Shown: one piece after another, positions 34,702 through 43,452 of the stretch
How the letters are laid out: the number at the start of each line of letters is the position of its first letter
Numbering within the stretch: position 1 is the first letter of the stretch
DNA from: Oxalicibacterium solurbis
Lineage (GTDB): Bacteria > Pseudomonadota > Gammaproteobacteria > Burkholderiales > Burkholderiaceae_D
Length of the DNA: 64,000 bases
Reading direction: 5' to 3'
NCBI RefSeq assembly: GCF_014635845.1
Contig: NZ_BMDP01000001.1
Span: 558,001 to 622,000, forward strand
Notes under the pieces: generated by a model
Seen by the model: only the letters and a program-made list of their open reading frames with translations
Databases searched by the model: none
What the model was told of the DNA's origin: nothing
Translations under genes and position numbers: made by a program

Positions 34702-35637
34702 ATGAACACTGCAGTCGACAAACACTTTCTCGACGCCGCCAGCAGCAAGCATCTGGACTGGCTGGAGTCGGAAGCGATCCACATCATGCGCGAGGTCGCC
34801 GCTGAATGCTCGAACCCTGCGCTGCTGTTTTCCGGCGGCAAGGATTCGGTCGTCCTGCTGCGTCTGGCCGAAAAGGCTTTCCGTCCGGGCAAATTCCCGT
34901 TCCCGCTGGTGCACATCGATACCGGCCACAACTTCGACGAAGTGATCCAGTTCCGTGACAAGCGCGTGGCAGAACTCGGCGAGCGCCTGATCGTCGGTCA
35001 TGTCGAGGATTCGATGAAGCGCGGCACCGTGCGCCTGCGCAATCCGCAGACCGATTCGCGCAATGCGGCGCAGGCCGTCACGCTGCTGGAAACCATCGCC
35101 GAACACAAGTTCGATGCCTGCATCGGCGGCGCACGCCGCGATGAAGAGAAGGCACGCGCGAAGGAACGCATCTTCTCGTTCCGCGACGAATTCGGCCAAT
35201 GGAATCCGAAGGCACAACGTCCCGAACTGTGGGATCTGTATAACACCCGCGTCCATCCGGGCGAAAACATGCGCGTGTTCCCGATCTCGAACTGGACCGA
35301 ACTCGACGTCTGGCAATACATCGCCCGCGAAAAACTGGAACTGCCGTCGATCTACTTCGCGCATCAGCGTCAGGTGATTCCGCGCAACGGCCTGCTGGTA
35401 CCGCTGACACCGCTGACGCCAGCCAGAGAAGGCGAAACGGTCGAGACGCAAACCGTGCGTTTCCGTACTGTCGGCGACATCTCGTGCACCTGCCCGGTTT
35501 CGTCGGATGCGGATTCGGTCTCGGCCATCATCGCCGAAACCGCCGTCACGCAAATCACCGAGCGCGGCGCAACCCGCATGGACGACCAGACTTCCGAAGC
35601 ATCGATGGAAAAACGTAAAAAAGAAGGATATTTCTGA
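34702..35637 (+). CDS. cysD: Sulfate adenylyltransferase subunit 2
   Basis: 311-residue ATP-sulfurylase small subunit. The PP-loop is SGGKDSVVLLRLAEKAF at 44-60; the segments LVHIDTGHNFDEVI and GGARRDEEKARAKERIFSFR are diagnostic (parts quoted). Makes APS from sulfate and ATP with CysN. Its TGA overlaps the cysN ATG by one base. Confidence 0.97.
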   Translation: MNTAVDKHFLDAASSKHLDWLESEAIHIMREVAAECSNPALLFSGGKDSVVLLRLAEKAFRPGKFPFPLVHIDTGHNFDEVIQFRDKRVAELGERLIVGHVEDSMKRGTVRLRNPQTDSRNAAQAVTLLETIAEHKFDACIGGARRDEEKARAKERIFSFRDEFGQWNPKAQRPELWDLYNTRVHPGENMRVFPISNWTELDVWQYIAREKLELPSIYFAHQRQVIPRNGLLVPLTPLTPAREGETVETQTVRFRTVGDISCTCPVSSDADSVSAIIAETAVTQITERGATRMDDQTSEASMEKRKKEGYF

Positions 35638-36956
35638 TGAGCGCCCAATTGAACACCGCCGTGGCGGAACACCAATCGGCCGAGCGCGGCCTGCTGCGCT
35701 TCATCACCGCCGGCTCCGTCGACGACGGCAAGAGCACGCTGATCGGCCGCCTGCTGTTCGACAGCAAGGGTATCTTCGCCGACCAGTTGGCCGCTGTTTC
35801 GCGTGCCAAGAACAAACGCACCGTCGGCGACACGATCGACTTGTCGCTCTTGACCGACGGCCTGGAAGCGGAGCGCGAGCAAGGCATCACGATCGACGTC
35901 GCCTATCGCTATTTCGCCACGCCGAAGCGCAAGTTCATCATCGCCGACACGCCGGGACACGAGCAGTACACGCGCAACATGGTGACCGGGGCCTCGACCG
36001 CCGACGCCGTCATCATCCTGATCGACGTGTCGAAGGTGAAGCTGAATGACGACGGCAGCGTGGACCTGCTGATCCAGACCAAGCGCCACTCGACCATTGC
36101 GCACCTGCTGCAGATCGAGCACGTGATCGTCGCCGTCAACAAGATGGATCTGGTCAACTACGATCAGAGCGTTTACGACCGTATCGTTGCCGCCTACACG
36201 GAATTCGCCAACACGCTGGGCCTGAAGGACATCCGCCCGATTCCGCTGTCGGCCCTGGCCGGCGACAACGTCGTCGTCAGCGGCGACAACCTGCCGTGGT
36301 ACAAGGGCCCGACACTGATCGAGCTGCTGGAATCGCTGTCCGTCTACGACGAAGACTGCGGTGAGCCGTTCCGCTTCCCGGTGCAACTGGTCGCGCGCCA
36401 CAACGGCCATGAAGCCAACGACTTCCGCGGCTACATGGGCCGCATCGAAGCCGGCCGCATCGCCAAGGGCAACAAGATCGTCGTGCAGCCGGGCGGCCAG
36501 AGCGCCACGGTCAAGGAAATCCAGAGCTTCGACGGCACGCTGAACGAAGCGACCGCCGGTCAATCGGTCACGCTGCTGCTGGACGAATACGTGGACATCT
36601 CGCGTGGCGACATGCTGGCAGAAGCCGCACGTCCGGCCACACTGCTGAAGAACGTCACTGCGGAAATCTGCTGGCTGTCCGAAGAACCGCTGGACCTGCG
36701 TCGCAAGTACTGGCTCAAGCACACGACGCGCCAGGTCGCCGCACGCGTATCGAAGATCGAATCGCTGCTCGACATCAATACGCAGCAGCGCCACGCTGCC
36801 GACGAAGTCAAGCTGAACGGTATCGCAACCGTCTCGATCAACGTGCAGCAGCCGCTGGCAGCCGATGCCTACGATGCCAGCCGTTCGACCGGCGCCTTCA
36901 TCCTGATCGATGAAGTCACGCATCAGACGGTGGCAGCAGGCATGATCCGCCTCTGA
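35637..36956 (+). CDS. cysN: Sulfate adenylyltransferase subunit 1 (GTPase)
   Basis: 439-residue EF-Tu-like GTPase that drives APS formation by GTP hydrolysis. G1 is AGSVDDGKSTLIG (about 25-37), G3 is DTPGHEQYTRNM, G4 is NKMD. The chain ends after domain III without the APS kinase (CysC) fusion found in some organisms, in keeping with the direct-APS route implied by cysH. Confidence 0.96.
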   Translation: MSAQLNTAVAEHQSAERGLLRFITAGSVDDGKSTLIGRLLFDSKGIFADQLAAVSRAKNKRTVGDTIDLSLLTDGLEAEREQGITIDVAYRYFATPKRKFIIADTPGHEQYTRNMVTGASTADAVIILIDVSKVKLNDDGSVDLLIQTKRHSTIAHLLQIEHVIVAVNKMDLVNYDQSVYDRIVAAYTEFANTLGLKDIRPIPLSALAGDNVVVSGDNLPWYKGPTLIELLESLSVYDEDCGEPFRFPVQLVARHNGHEANDFRGYMGRIEAGRIAKGNKIVVQPGGQSATVKEIQSFDGTLNEATAGQSVTLLLDEYVDISRGDMLAEAARPATLLKNVTAEICWLSEEPLDLRRKYWLKHTTRQVAARVSKIESLLDINTQQRHAADEVKLNGIATVSINVQQPLAADAYDASRSTGAFILIDEVTHQTVAAGMIRL

Positions 36957-36986
36957 TCGATCGCTGATCGCCATCGGCAGCACATC

Positions 36987-37742
36987 ATGACGCAGCACAC
37001 GGCGGCGCCCGAAACCGGCAAGGTCTATCTTATCGGCGCCGGTCCCGGCGCCGCCGATCTTTTGACGGTACGCGCAGTACGCATCCTGGCGCAAGCCGAT
37101 GTCGTTCTGTACGACGCACTCGTCACGCAAGAGGTACTTGCACTATGCGCGCAGGCGGAACAGATTGCCGTCGGCAAGCGCAGCGGACAGCGTTCGACGG
37201 CACAGATTGCCATCAACGAATTGCTGATCGACTGCGCACGCAAATACAAACTGATCGTGCGATTGAAAGGCGGCGATCCCATGCTGTTCGGCCGCGCCGA
37301 TGAAGAACTGACGGCGCTTGAATCGCACGGCATCGCCATCGAAGTGATTCCCGGCATCACCACAGCATTCGCCGCTGCCGCTTCCACGCTGCAGCCGCTG
37401 ACCAAACGCGGCATCGCTCGCAGCATCGCCTTCTTTACCTCCGCCACGGCACCGGGCGAACCCGATCTGCTGACGCTGCCGAGCACCGACACGCTGATTC
37501 AATACATGGGGGGCCGTGAGGCTGTCGTCACTGCAAAGAAATTATTGGAACAGGGACGTTCACCAATGCTGCCGGTCGTCATCGTCGAGAACTGCAGCCT
37601 GCCGAACGAACGCATTTCGCGCATGACCTTGCACGATCTGGAACAGGGATTGGGAGAAAGACAGGGGCCGGTGCTGGTGATGATAGGTGCAGCGATGGCA
37701 GAACGCGAAACGTCACCGTACAAAAAGTCCCGGCAATCCTGA
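36987..37742 (+). CDS. cobA: Uroporphyrinogen-III C-methyltransferase
   Basis: 251-residue SUMT that doubly methylates uroporphyrinogen III to precorrin-2, the branch to sirohaem needed by CysI. The SAM motif GAGPGAADLLTVRAVRILAQ-type start (parts: IGAGPGAADLLTV), DVVLYDALV, RLKGGDPMLFGRADEE and GITTAFAAAA are clear. It is the single-domain form and lacks the CysG N-terminal dehydrogenase/ferrochelatase. It ends the sulfate operon and is convergent with cbiX, with only 31 bases between. Confidence 0.95.
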   Translation: MTQHTAAPETGKVYLIGAGPGAADLLTVRAVRILAQADVVLYDALVTQEVLALCAQAEQIAVGKRSGQRSTAQIAINELLIDCARKYKLIVRLKGGDPMLFGRADEELTALESHGIAIEVIPGITTAFAAAASTLQPLTKRGIARSIAFFTSATAPGEPDLLTLPSTDTLIQYMGGREAVVTAKKLLEQGRSPMLPVVIVENCSLPNERISRMTLHDLEQGLGERQGPVLVMIGAAMAERETSPYKKSRQS

Positions 37743-37773
37743 GAAGTCGGTTGGCTTCCTGCAAAAAGTATCT

Positions 37774-38151
37774 TCAGTCCTGGATCGACTGCAGGCAGTA
37801 AGCTGCCATCGCCTGCAGCACGCTGTCGTCCTCGCCGACGGCGCCTGCCACGTGGAATTGCATGCCGGCATGCGTACGTTGCAGCTCCTCGACGATGCCC
37901 GGCAAATCCCGCATCACATGACCGCCCTGACCGAGGAAGACGGGCACGATCGTCACATCTGTCACGCCCTGCCCCGCCAGCGCCATCGTCAGTTCCGGCA
38001 AACGCGGTGACATCAATTCGAGAAAAGCCAGTTCGACGACCAGTTTCGGCGAATGCGCCTGTACGATATTCTGCAGACGGCGAAAAGGCTCCGCCCAGCG
38101 CTGATCGCGCGCACCATGCGCAAACAGCACCAGCGCGCGCCGGCCGTCCAT
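37774..38151 (-). CDS. cbiX: CbiX-like sirohydrochlorin chelatase
   Basis: 125-residue single-domain chelatase (CbiX-S/SirB-like). The N-terminal ALVLFAHGARDQRWAEPF contains the metal-site His (HG) and the second half has VTIVPVFLGQGGHVMRDLP with its His. Probably inserts iron into sirohydrochlorin for sirohaem. The ATG overlaps the lptG stop by one base (TGATG), so this cofactor gene is translated from the lptF-lptG transcript while facing the sulfate operon tail to tail. Confidence 0.88.
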   Translation of the reverse strand: MDGRRALVLFAHGARDQRWAEPFRRLQNIVQAHSPKLVVELAFLELMSPRLPELTMALAGQGVTDVTIVPVFLGQGGHVMRDLPGIVEELQRTHAGMQFHVAGAVGEDDSVLQAMAAYCLQSIQD

Positions 38152-39299
38152 CAGTGACGCTCCACCCACATCAATGCCGCAATCGCCGTCAGCATGAACA
38201 GCAAACTGGGGATGATCGCCGTCGCGAATGGCGGCCAGGTATTCAGCAAGCCAAGATGCGAGAACAAGCTGTTGATCATCTGGAAGCTGACACCAATCAT
38301 GATGCCGGTAAAAATCTTCAGGCTGACACCGCCCGAACGGAAATGCAGATAGGCGAACGGCAGCGCCAGCGCCATCATCACGAATGCCGCAAATGGGTAG
38401 ACGATTTTTTTCCAGAAGGCTATTTCGTAACGCACCGTATCGCGCTTGTTCTCGGAAAGGTATTTCGTATAGCTGACCAGATCGATTGCCGACATGCGTT
38501 CCGGGTCGGAAAAGCCCACCGACAGGATTTCCGGCGTGACTTCCGAAACCATCTTCCTGCTGTCGAATTTGGATGTCGAGATGGCTGTCGTCAGCTCGGC
38601 TGCGGTCGTCACGTTCTGTAATTCGTTTTCGGCGAACCGTGCCTCGGCGCCGTTCAACAACTCCCACGTGTTGTTGCCCCGATATTCGGCCTGCGCGGCG
38701 GTGATCAGCGAAAGCAGATGGAAATTGTTGTTGAATTCGTAGATCTTGATGCCGCTCATCTGGCCGTTCGGCTTCACCGTGCGGATGTTCAGGAAACGCG
38801 AGCCGATCTGTTCTCCGGTAAGCCCGTCGGTGCGGATCACGTCCTTGGTCCACAGACCGGAACGGAATTCCTGCGACACCGACCGTCCCATTCCTTCCAG
38901 ACGCACTCTTTCTGCTGCCGTCGCTGTATAGGGAACGACAAACTCGCCCAGCACGAATGTCGCCAGCGCGAACACTACGCCGATCTTCACCAGGATCATG
39001 CCGGCCATGCCGGTCGACATGCTGGAGGCGCGCATGATCGTGAATTCGGAACGCGCCGCGAACTGCGACAGCGCCCAGATCGAACCGATCAACGCAGCAA
39101 TCGGCATCAATTCGTAGGCGTAACCGGGCAATCCCAGCAACACGTAAAAAGTCGCCTGCTGCAAGGTGTAACCGCCGCGCCCGATCGACTTCAGTTCGTT
39201 GACCATGTCGAAGAAGGCGAACAGCGCGAGGAAGGCGATCAGCACGAACAGGACGTTGCGGCCGATCTCTTGCGCAAAGTAACGCTGCAGTATCTTCAT
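38151..39299 (-). CDS. lptG: LPS export permease LptG
   Basis: 382-residue inner-membrane half of the LptB2FG transporter that extracts lipopolysaccharide. Six spans: three N-terminal after MKILQRYFAQEIGRNVL, a large periplasmic beta-jellyroll (about 100-280), three C-terminal ending LTAIAALMWVE. Stop overlaps the cbiX start; start overlaps lptF by four bases. Confidence 0.95.
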   Translation of the reverse strand: MKILQRYFAQEIGRNVLFVLIAFLALFAFFDMVNELKSIGRGGYTLQQATFYVLLGLPGYAYELMPIAALIGSIWALSQFAARSEFTIMRASSMSTGMAGMILVKIGVVFALATFVLGEFVVPYTATAAERVRLEGMGRSVSQEFRSGLWTKDVIRTDGLTGEQIGSRFLNIRTVKPNGQMSGIKIYEFNNNFHLLSLITAAQAEYRGNNTWELLNGAEARFAENELQNVTTAAELTTAISTSKFDSRKMVSEVTPEILSVGFSDPERMSAIDLVSYTKYLSENKRDTVRYEIAFWKKIVYPFAAFVMMALALPFAYLHFRSGGVSLKIFTGIMIGVSFQMINSLFSHLGLLNTWPPFATAIIPSLLFMLTAIAALMWVERH

Positions 39300-40426
39300 G
39301 CCGCCATCCTCCGGCCGAGCAACGCACGCTTGAACTTCGACCAGACCGCAAGCGGATGCCAGCGGCTATTGACCTTCAGACGCCAGAGGAAGAACACCGT
39401 GATCACGATGCCGGCGACCAGATGCACCGGCCACCATGCAAACAGGAAGGTCGATTTCTGCTGCACCACGGTTGCCTGCGCATAGTTCAGCATGTTGCTG
39501 TAGAAGACGAACAGGAACAGCGCAATCAGCAGGTTGGCGGAACGCCCGCCGCGAGGATTGACGAAACCCAGCGGAATCGCCAGCAGCATCAGCAACGCGC
39601 CCATCAGCGGCAGCGACATGCGCCACAGCAGTTCGCCGTCGTTGAAGTTGGAACGATTGCGGATCAGCTCGATGGTCGGCAGTGCACGTGCCGACGTATC
39701 GCCGACCGTAGCCTGCGACTGACGGCCGACCAGCACGCCGTAGCGGTCGAACTCCATCAATTCGAAATCGGATTGCGTCGGCACGCCGTCGTAGCGGCGG
39801 CCCTTGCTCATGACTAGAAACTTGTCGCCGTTCTTGTCGACCTCGACCGTGCCTTCCTTCGCCACCACCACGCTGGTCTTGCCGTTGCGCTGGCTGCTGA
39901 CGAAGACATTCTTGACGCGCGTCGAATCGCCGGTCACGCCTTCGACGAAGAACACGCGATCGGCCGACGACGATTCCTGAAACTTGCCGGGCGACACGCG
40001 CGCGATGTCTTCACGATTCGCATAGCGTTCCTTGTAGATCGCGCTCTGCTGGTTGGACCATGGCGTGAGGAAAAAACTGAGTGCGGCAGTCGTCGCCACC
40101 AGCGGCAGAGAAAACATCAGCACCGGCTTGATCCAGCGCGACAGGCTGAGGCCGGAAGCGAACCAGACCACCATTTCCGAATCCTGGTAGCTGCGCGTGA
40201 CGACCAGCAACACGGCGACGAAGCCGGTCAGGTTCAGGATGATGGGCAGATAGTTGAGTGCGGAGAAACCGAGCAGCGCGACGACGTCTCCCGATGCAAT
40301 CTTGCCGCCCGCGGCCTGGCCCAGAATCCGGATCAGCGTGATCGTGATCGTGATCGTGAAGAGTGTGGTGAAGACGGCGCCAGCGGTACTAAGCAAGTCG
40401 CGTCGGAGCGCGCGCTGAAAAATCAT
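39296..40426 (-). CDS. lptF: LPS export permease LptF
   Basis: 376-residue LptF partner with the same 3+3 span topology and periplasmic jellyroll; the start MIFQRALRRDLLSTAG and the GFVNPRGGRSANLL loop are family features. Essential in most Gram-negative bacteria. Divergent from pepA with only 40 bases between start codons, the usual lptF/pepA arrangement. Confidence 0.95.
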   Translation of the reverse strand: MIFQRALRRDLLSTAGAVFTTLFTITITITLIRILGQAAGGKIASGDVVALLGFSALNYLPIILNLTGFVAVLLVVTRSYQDSEMVVWFASGLSLSRWIKPVLMFSLPLVATTAALSFFLTPWSNQQSAIYKERYANREDIARVSPGKFQESSSADRVFFVEGVTGDSTRVKNVFVSSQRNGKTSVVVAKEGTVEVDKNGDKFLVMSKGRRYDGVPTQSDFELMEFDRYGVLVGRQSQATVGDTSARALPTIELIRNRSNFNDGELLWRMSLPLMGALLMLLAIPLGFVNPRGGRSANLLIALFLFVFYSNMLNYAQATVVQQKSTFLFAWWPVHLVAGIVITVFFLWRLKVNSRWHPLAVWSKFKRALLGRRMAA

Positions 40427-40434
40427 CGGAAGGC

Positions 40435-40440
40435 TATAAT
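40435..40440 (+). promoter_or_regulatory. pepA -10 box
   Basis: A perfect TATAAT, 26 bases upstream of the pepA ATG. No clear -35; the position where it would fall lies inside the start of lptF. The tight 40-base divergent gap means the two promoters overlap the opposing genes. Confidence 0.5.
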
Positions 40441-40466
40441 CGAGGTATCGTCAAGGAGAGCAACGC

Positions 40467-41990
40467 ATGGACTTTAGCATAAAACCATTGGACGCAAAAA
40501 GCGGCTTCGCCAGTCTGAAAACGGGCTGCATCGCCGTTGCCGTCTTCGAAAACAAGATCATCTCTTCCGCTGCCCGTGCCCTCGACGGCAAGGGTGAAAT
40601 CAGCGCCGCGCTGAAGTCCGGCGACATCACCGGCAAGGCCGGTTCCACCCTGCTTCTACGCAACCTCTCAGGTGCGAATGCCGAACGCGTGCTGCTGGTC
40701 GGCCTCGGCAAGGAAGACGGCGTGACGGAAAAGGATTTTCTGTCATCGCTGCAAGCCGTTGCGCGTACGTTTTCCGCGCTGGGCGCCGGCGATGCGACGC
40801 TGGCGCTGCCGTTCGACGTCGTCAAGACGCGCGACACGGCATGGGCCGTGCGCAGCTACGTACTGGCCGCACGCGAAGCCGCCTACCGCTTCGATACGCT
40901 GAAGAGCAAGAAGGAACCTGCGCCGGCCGGCGTCGGCAAGGTTGCCTTCGCCGTGCCGGCAGCGCAGGCCGATGCCGCCAAGGCAGCCATCGCGCAAGCC
41001 ACCGCCGTCGCCAACGGCATGGATCTGACGAAGGATCTCGGCAACCTGCCGGCCAACGTCTGCACGCCGACCTATCTGGCGAATACAGCGAAAAAGATCG
41101 CCAAGGAATTCAAGCTGGAAGTCGAAATCCTCGATCGCAAACAGCTCGAAGCACTGAAGATGGGCAGCTTCCTGTCCGTCACCAACGGCAGCGTGCAGCC
41201 GCCGAAGTTCATCGTGCTGAAGCACAAGGGTGGCAAATCCAAGGATGCGCCCATCGTGCTGGTCGGCAAGGGCATCACCTTCGATTCCGGCGGCATTTCG
41301 CTGAAGCCGGGTGCGGCGATGGACGAGATGAAATACGACATGGGCGGCGCCGCTTCCGTGCTCGGCACGATGCGCACGATCGCCGAGATGAAGCTGAAGC
41401 TGAACGTCTTCATGCTGATCCCGTCCTGCGAAAACCTGCCGTCCGGCAGCGCCACCAAGCCGGGCGACATCGTCACCTCGATGTCCGGCCAGACCATCGA
41501 GATCCTGAACACCGACGCCGAAGGCCGCCTCGTGCTGTGCGACGCGCTGACCTATGCGGAACGCTTCAAGCCGGCCGCCGTGATCGACGTCGCCACGCTG
41601 ACCGGCGCCTGCATCACCGCGCTCGGCCATCACAATTCCGGCCTGTTCACGCGCAGCGACGACGCGCACGATGCATTGGCGAACGAACTGCTGGCCGCCG
41701 GCAAGCAGGCGGGCGACACCGCATGGCGCATGCCGATCGAGGACAGCTATCAGGAACAGCTGAAATCCAACTTCGCCGACATGGCCAACATCGGCGGCCC
41801 GCCAGCCGGTGCCGTCACTGCGGCCTGCTTCCTCGAGCGTTACACGAAGAAATACACGTGGGCGCATCTGGACATCGCCGGCACCGCATGGAAGAGCGGC
41901 GCTGCAAAAGGCTCGACCGGCCGTCCGGTGCCGCTGCTGACGACCTTCCTGATCAACCGCGCGCAATCGGATAACAAACCGACACGCTGA
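40467..41990 (+). CDS. pepA: Leucyl aminopeptidase PepA
   Basis: 507-residue M17 dinuclear zinc exopeptidase; also a DNA-binding accessory factor in E. coli. The signature NTDAEGRL lies at about 348-355, and the catalytic-lysine segment [23 protein letters not shown] around 270-290 (in part). Leader of a single gene unit; holC and valS, common neighbours elsewhere, are missing here and an SDR gene follows. Confidence 0.97.
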   Translation: MDFSIKPLDAKSGFASLKTGCIAVAVFENKIISSAARALDGKGEISAALKSGDITGKAGSTLLLRNLSGANAERVLLVGLGKEDGVTEKDFLSSLQAVARTFSALGAGDATLALPFDVVKTRDTAWAVRSYVLAAREAAYRFDTLKSKKEPAPAGVGKVAFAVPAAQADAAKAAIAQATAVANGMDLTKDLGNLPANVCTPTYLANTAKKIAKEFKLEVEILDRKQLEALKMGSFLSVTNGSVQPPKFIVLKHKGGKSKDAPIVLVGKGITFDSGGISLKPGAAMDEMKYDMGGAASVLGTMRTIAEMKLKLNVFMLIPSCENLPSGSATKPGDIVTSMSGQTIEILNTDAEGRLVLCDALTYAERFKPAAVIDVATLTGACITALGHHNSGLFTRSDDAHDALANELLAAGKQAGDTAWRMPIEDSYQEQLKSNFADMANIGGPPAGAVTAACFLERYTKKYTWAHLDIAGTAWKSGAAKGSTGRPVPLLTTFLINRAQSDNKPTR

Positions 41991-42000
41991 TCCGACACAA

Positions 42001-42030
42001 CGGCCGCGCCAGACGCGGCCGGTTTCATTT
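42001..42030 (+). terminator. Probable pepA terminator
   Basis: Arms CGGCCGCG (42001-42008) and CGCGGCCG (42014-42021) followed by GTTTCATTTT. The T-run is interrupted, so termination may be incomplete and the SDR gene may be partly co-transcribed. Confidence 0.6.
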
Positions 42031-42044
42031 TGCAGGGGAAAACC

Positions 42045-42800
42045 ATGATCGTTCTCGTCACCGGCGCCACCTCCGGTTTCGGCGCCGAAATGGCGCGCAA
42101 ATTCGCCCGTCACGGCCACCGCGTGATCGCTGCTGGCCGCCGCAAGGACAGGCTGGATGCGCTGGCCGCCGAAATCGGTCCAGCGCTGCTGCCGGTTGTC
42201 ATGGACGTCACCGATCGCACGTCCATCCAGTCCGCGCTCGACAAGCTGCCGGCCGACTGGAAAGAGATCGACGTGCTGATCAACAATGCCGGCCTCGCGC
42301 TCGGTGTGGCGCCGGCACAGCAGGCTTCGCTGGAAGAATGGGAAACCATGATCGCCACCAACTGCAAGGGGCTGGTCACGATCACACGCTTCCTGCTGCC
42401 CGGCATGCTGGAACGCGGCCGCGGCCACATCATCAACATCAGCTCGGGCGCCGGCGCGCACCCTTACCCCGGCGGCAACGTCTACGGCGCAACCAAGGCT
42501 TTCGTCGACCAGTTTTCGCGCAACCTGCGCGCCGATCTGGTCGGCACGCCGGTACGCTCGTCGAATATCGCGCCGGGTCTGGCCGGCGGCACCGAATTTT
42601 CGAACGTGCGCCTGAAAGACGACGCGGCTGCCGCCAAGGTCTATGAAGGCACGACACCGCTGTCGGCCGCCGACATCGCCGAAACCGCCTATTGGATCGC
42701 CACGCTGCCGTCGCACGTCAACGTCAATCACATCGAGGTGATGCCGACCTGCCAGGGCTTCGGGCCGATGAACATCAAACGTACGCCTTCGGCGAACTGA
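42045..42800 (+). CDS. ydfG: YdfG-like short-chain dehydrogenase
   Basis: 251-residue classical SDR. Cofactor motif TGATSGFGAEMA, NNAG at about 86-89, catalytic Ser in ISSGAGAHPYPGG, and YGATK with the active Tyr/Lys. It resembles E. coli YdfG (NADP-dependent 3-hydroxy acid/serine dehydrogenase), including the C-terminal HVNVNHIEVMPT. Start at ATG 42045 with AGGGGA six bases upstream. Confidence 0.88.
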   Translation: MIVLVTGATSGFGAEMARKFARHGHRVIAAGRRKDRLDALAAEIGPALLPVVMDVTDRTSIQSALDKLPADWKEIDVLINNAGLALGVAPAQQASLEEWETMIATNCKGLVTITRFLLPGMLERGRGHIINISSGAGAHPYPGGNVYGATKAFVDQFSRNLRADLVGTPVRSSNIAPGLAGGTEFSNVRLKDDAAAAKVYEGTTPLSAADIAETAYWIATLPSHVNVNHIEVMPTCQGFGPMNIKRTPSAN

Positions 42801-42823
42801 ACCTGACTCCTGCACCTAATACC

Positions 42824-43246
42824 ATGCCCGATTTCACGTGGACCATCCGCGTCTACTATGAAGATACCGACGCCGGCGGCGTCGTCTTCTACGCCAACTA
42901 CCTGAAATTCTTCGAACGTGCGCGCACCGAATGGCTGCGCGCCGCCGGCATCAGCCAGCAGATCATGACCGCGACCCACGGCGCGATGTTCGTCGTCAAG
43001 AGCACCGCGCTCGATTATCACGCGCCGGCGCGGCTGGACGATGAACTGAAATTGACTGTCGTAGTCGAAAAGATGGGTCGCGCCTCGGTGCAGTTCGTCC
43101 AGCAGGCTTTTCGCCTTGTGGACGGCCGCGAAGAACTGCTTGCCACCGGACGCATCAAAGTGGGCTGTGTGGATGCGCAGCGCTTCCGGCCCAGCGAAAT
43201 TCCGGCGGAGGTACTCGCAGCCATCCAACAGCTTGACCGTCCGTAA
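42824..43246 (+). CDS. ybgC: Acyl-CoA thioesterase YbgC (Tol-Pal associated)
   Basis: 140-residue hotdog-fold thioesterase. The active-site signature RVYYEDTDAGGVVFYANYLKFFERAR (quoted in part) holds the catalytic Asp. First gene of the Tol-Pal cluster in most proteobacteria; here 206 bases separate it from tolQ, an unusually wide gap with a 14-bp palindrome, so tolQ may have its own promoter. Confidence 0.94.
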   Translation: MPDFTWTIRVYYEDTDAGGVVFYANYLKFFERARTEWLRAAGISQQIMTATHGAMFVVKSTALDYHAPARLDDELKLTVVVEKMGRASVQFVQQAFRLVDGREELLATGRIKVGCVDAQRFRPSEIPAEVLAAIQQLDRP

Positions 43247-43319
43247 GAAGCATTGCCACGGTACGCACCGGCATGGCGCAAGACAAAATCACGCCTGTCA
43301 ACCAGTACGCATGCGAATA

Positions 43320-43333
43320 CGTTGCCGGCAACG
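43320..43333. promoter_or_regulatory. 14-bp palindrome upstream of tolQ
   Basis: CGTTGCCGGCAACG is a perfect palindrome 120 bases upstream of the tolQ ATG, followed closely by a -10-like TAGAAT (43336-43341). No -35 at good spacing. Could be an operator for the tol genes. Confidence 0.3.
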
Positions 43334-43452
43334 CGTAGAATGGCGGTTTGACCGCATCCGGCCGGCATCGGCCACGACAGGCATCACGATACACAGTACA
43401 ACACGCGCAGTACAACATCATTGACGACCAACATCGACCTCGCAAGCACAAC

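Noticed and set aside
35370-37130. 586-codon open frame antisense to cysD-cysN
   Set aside because: Covers parts of three confirmed genes on the other strand; no motif.
40743-42815. 690-codon open frame antisense to pepA and the SDR gene
   Set aside because: Lies opposite two well-recognised genes and has the composition of a complement of GC-biased codons (many Arg, His, Gln, Asp repeats). No family match and no independent ribosome-binding site.
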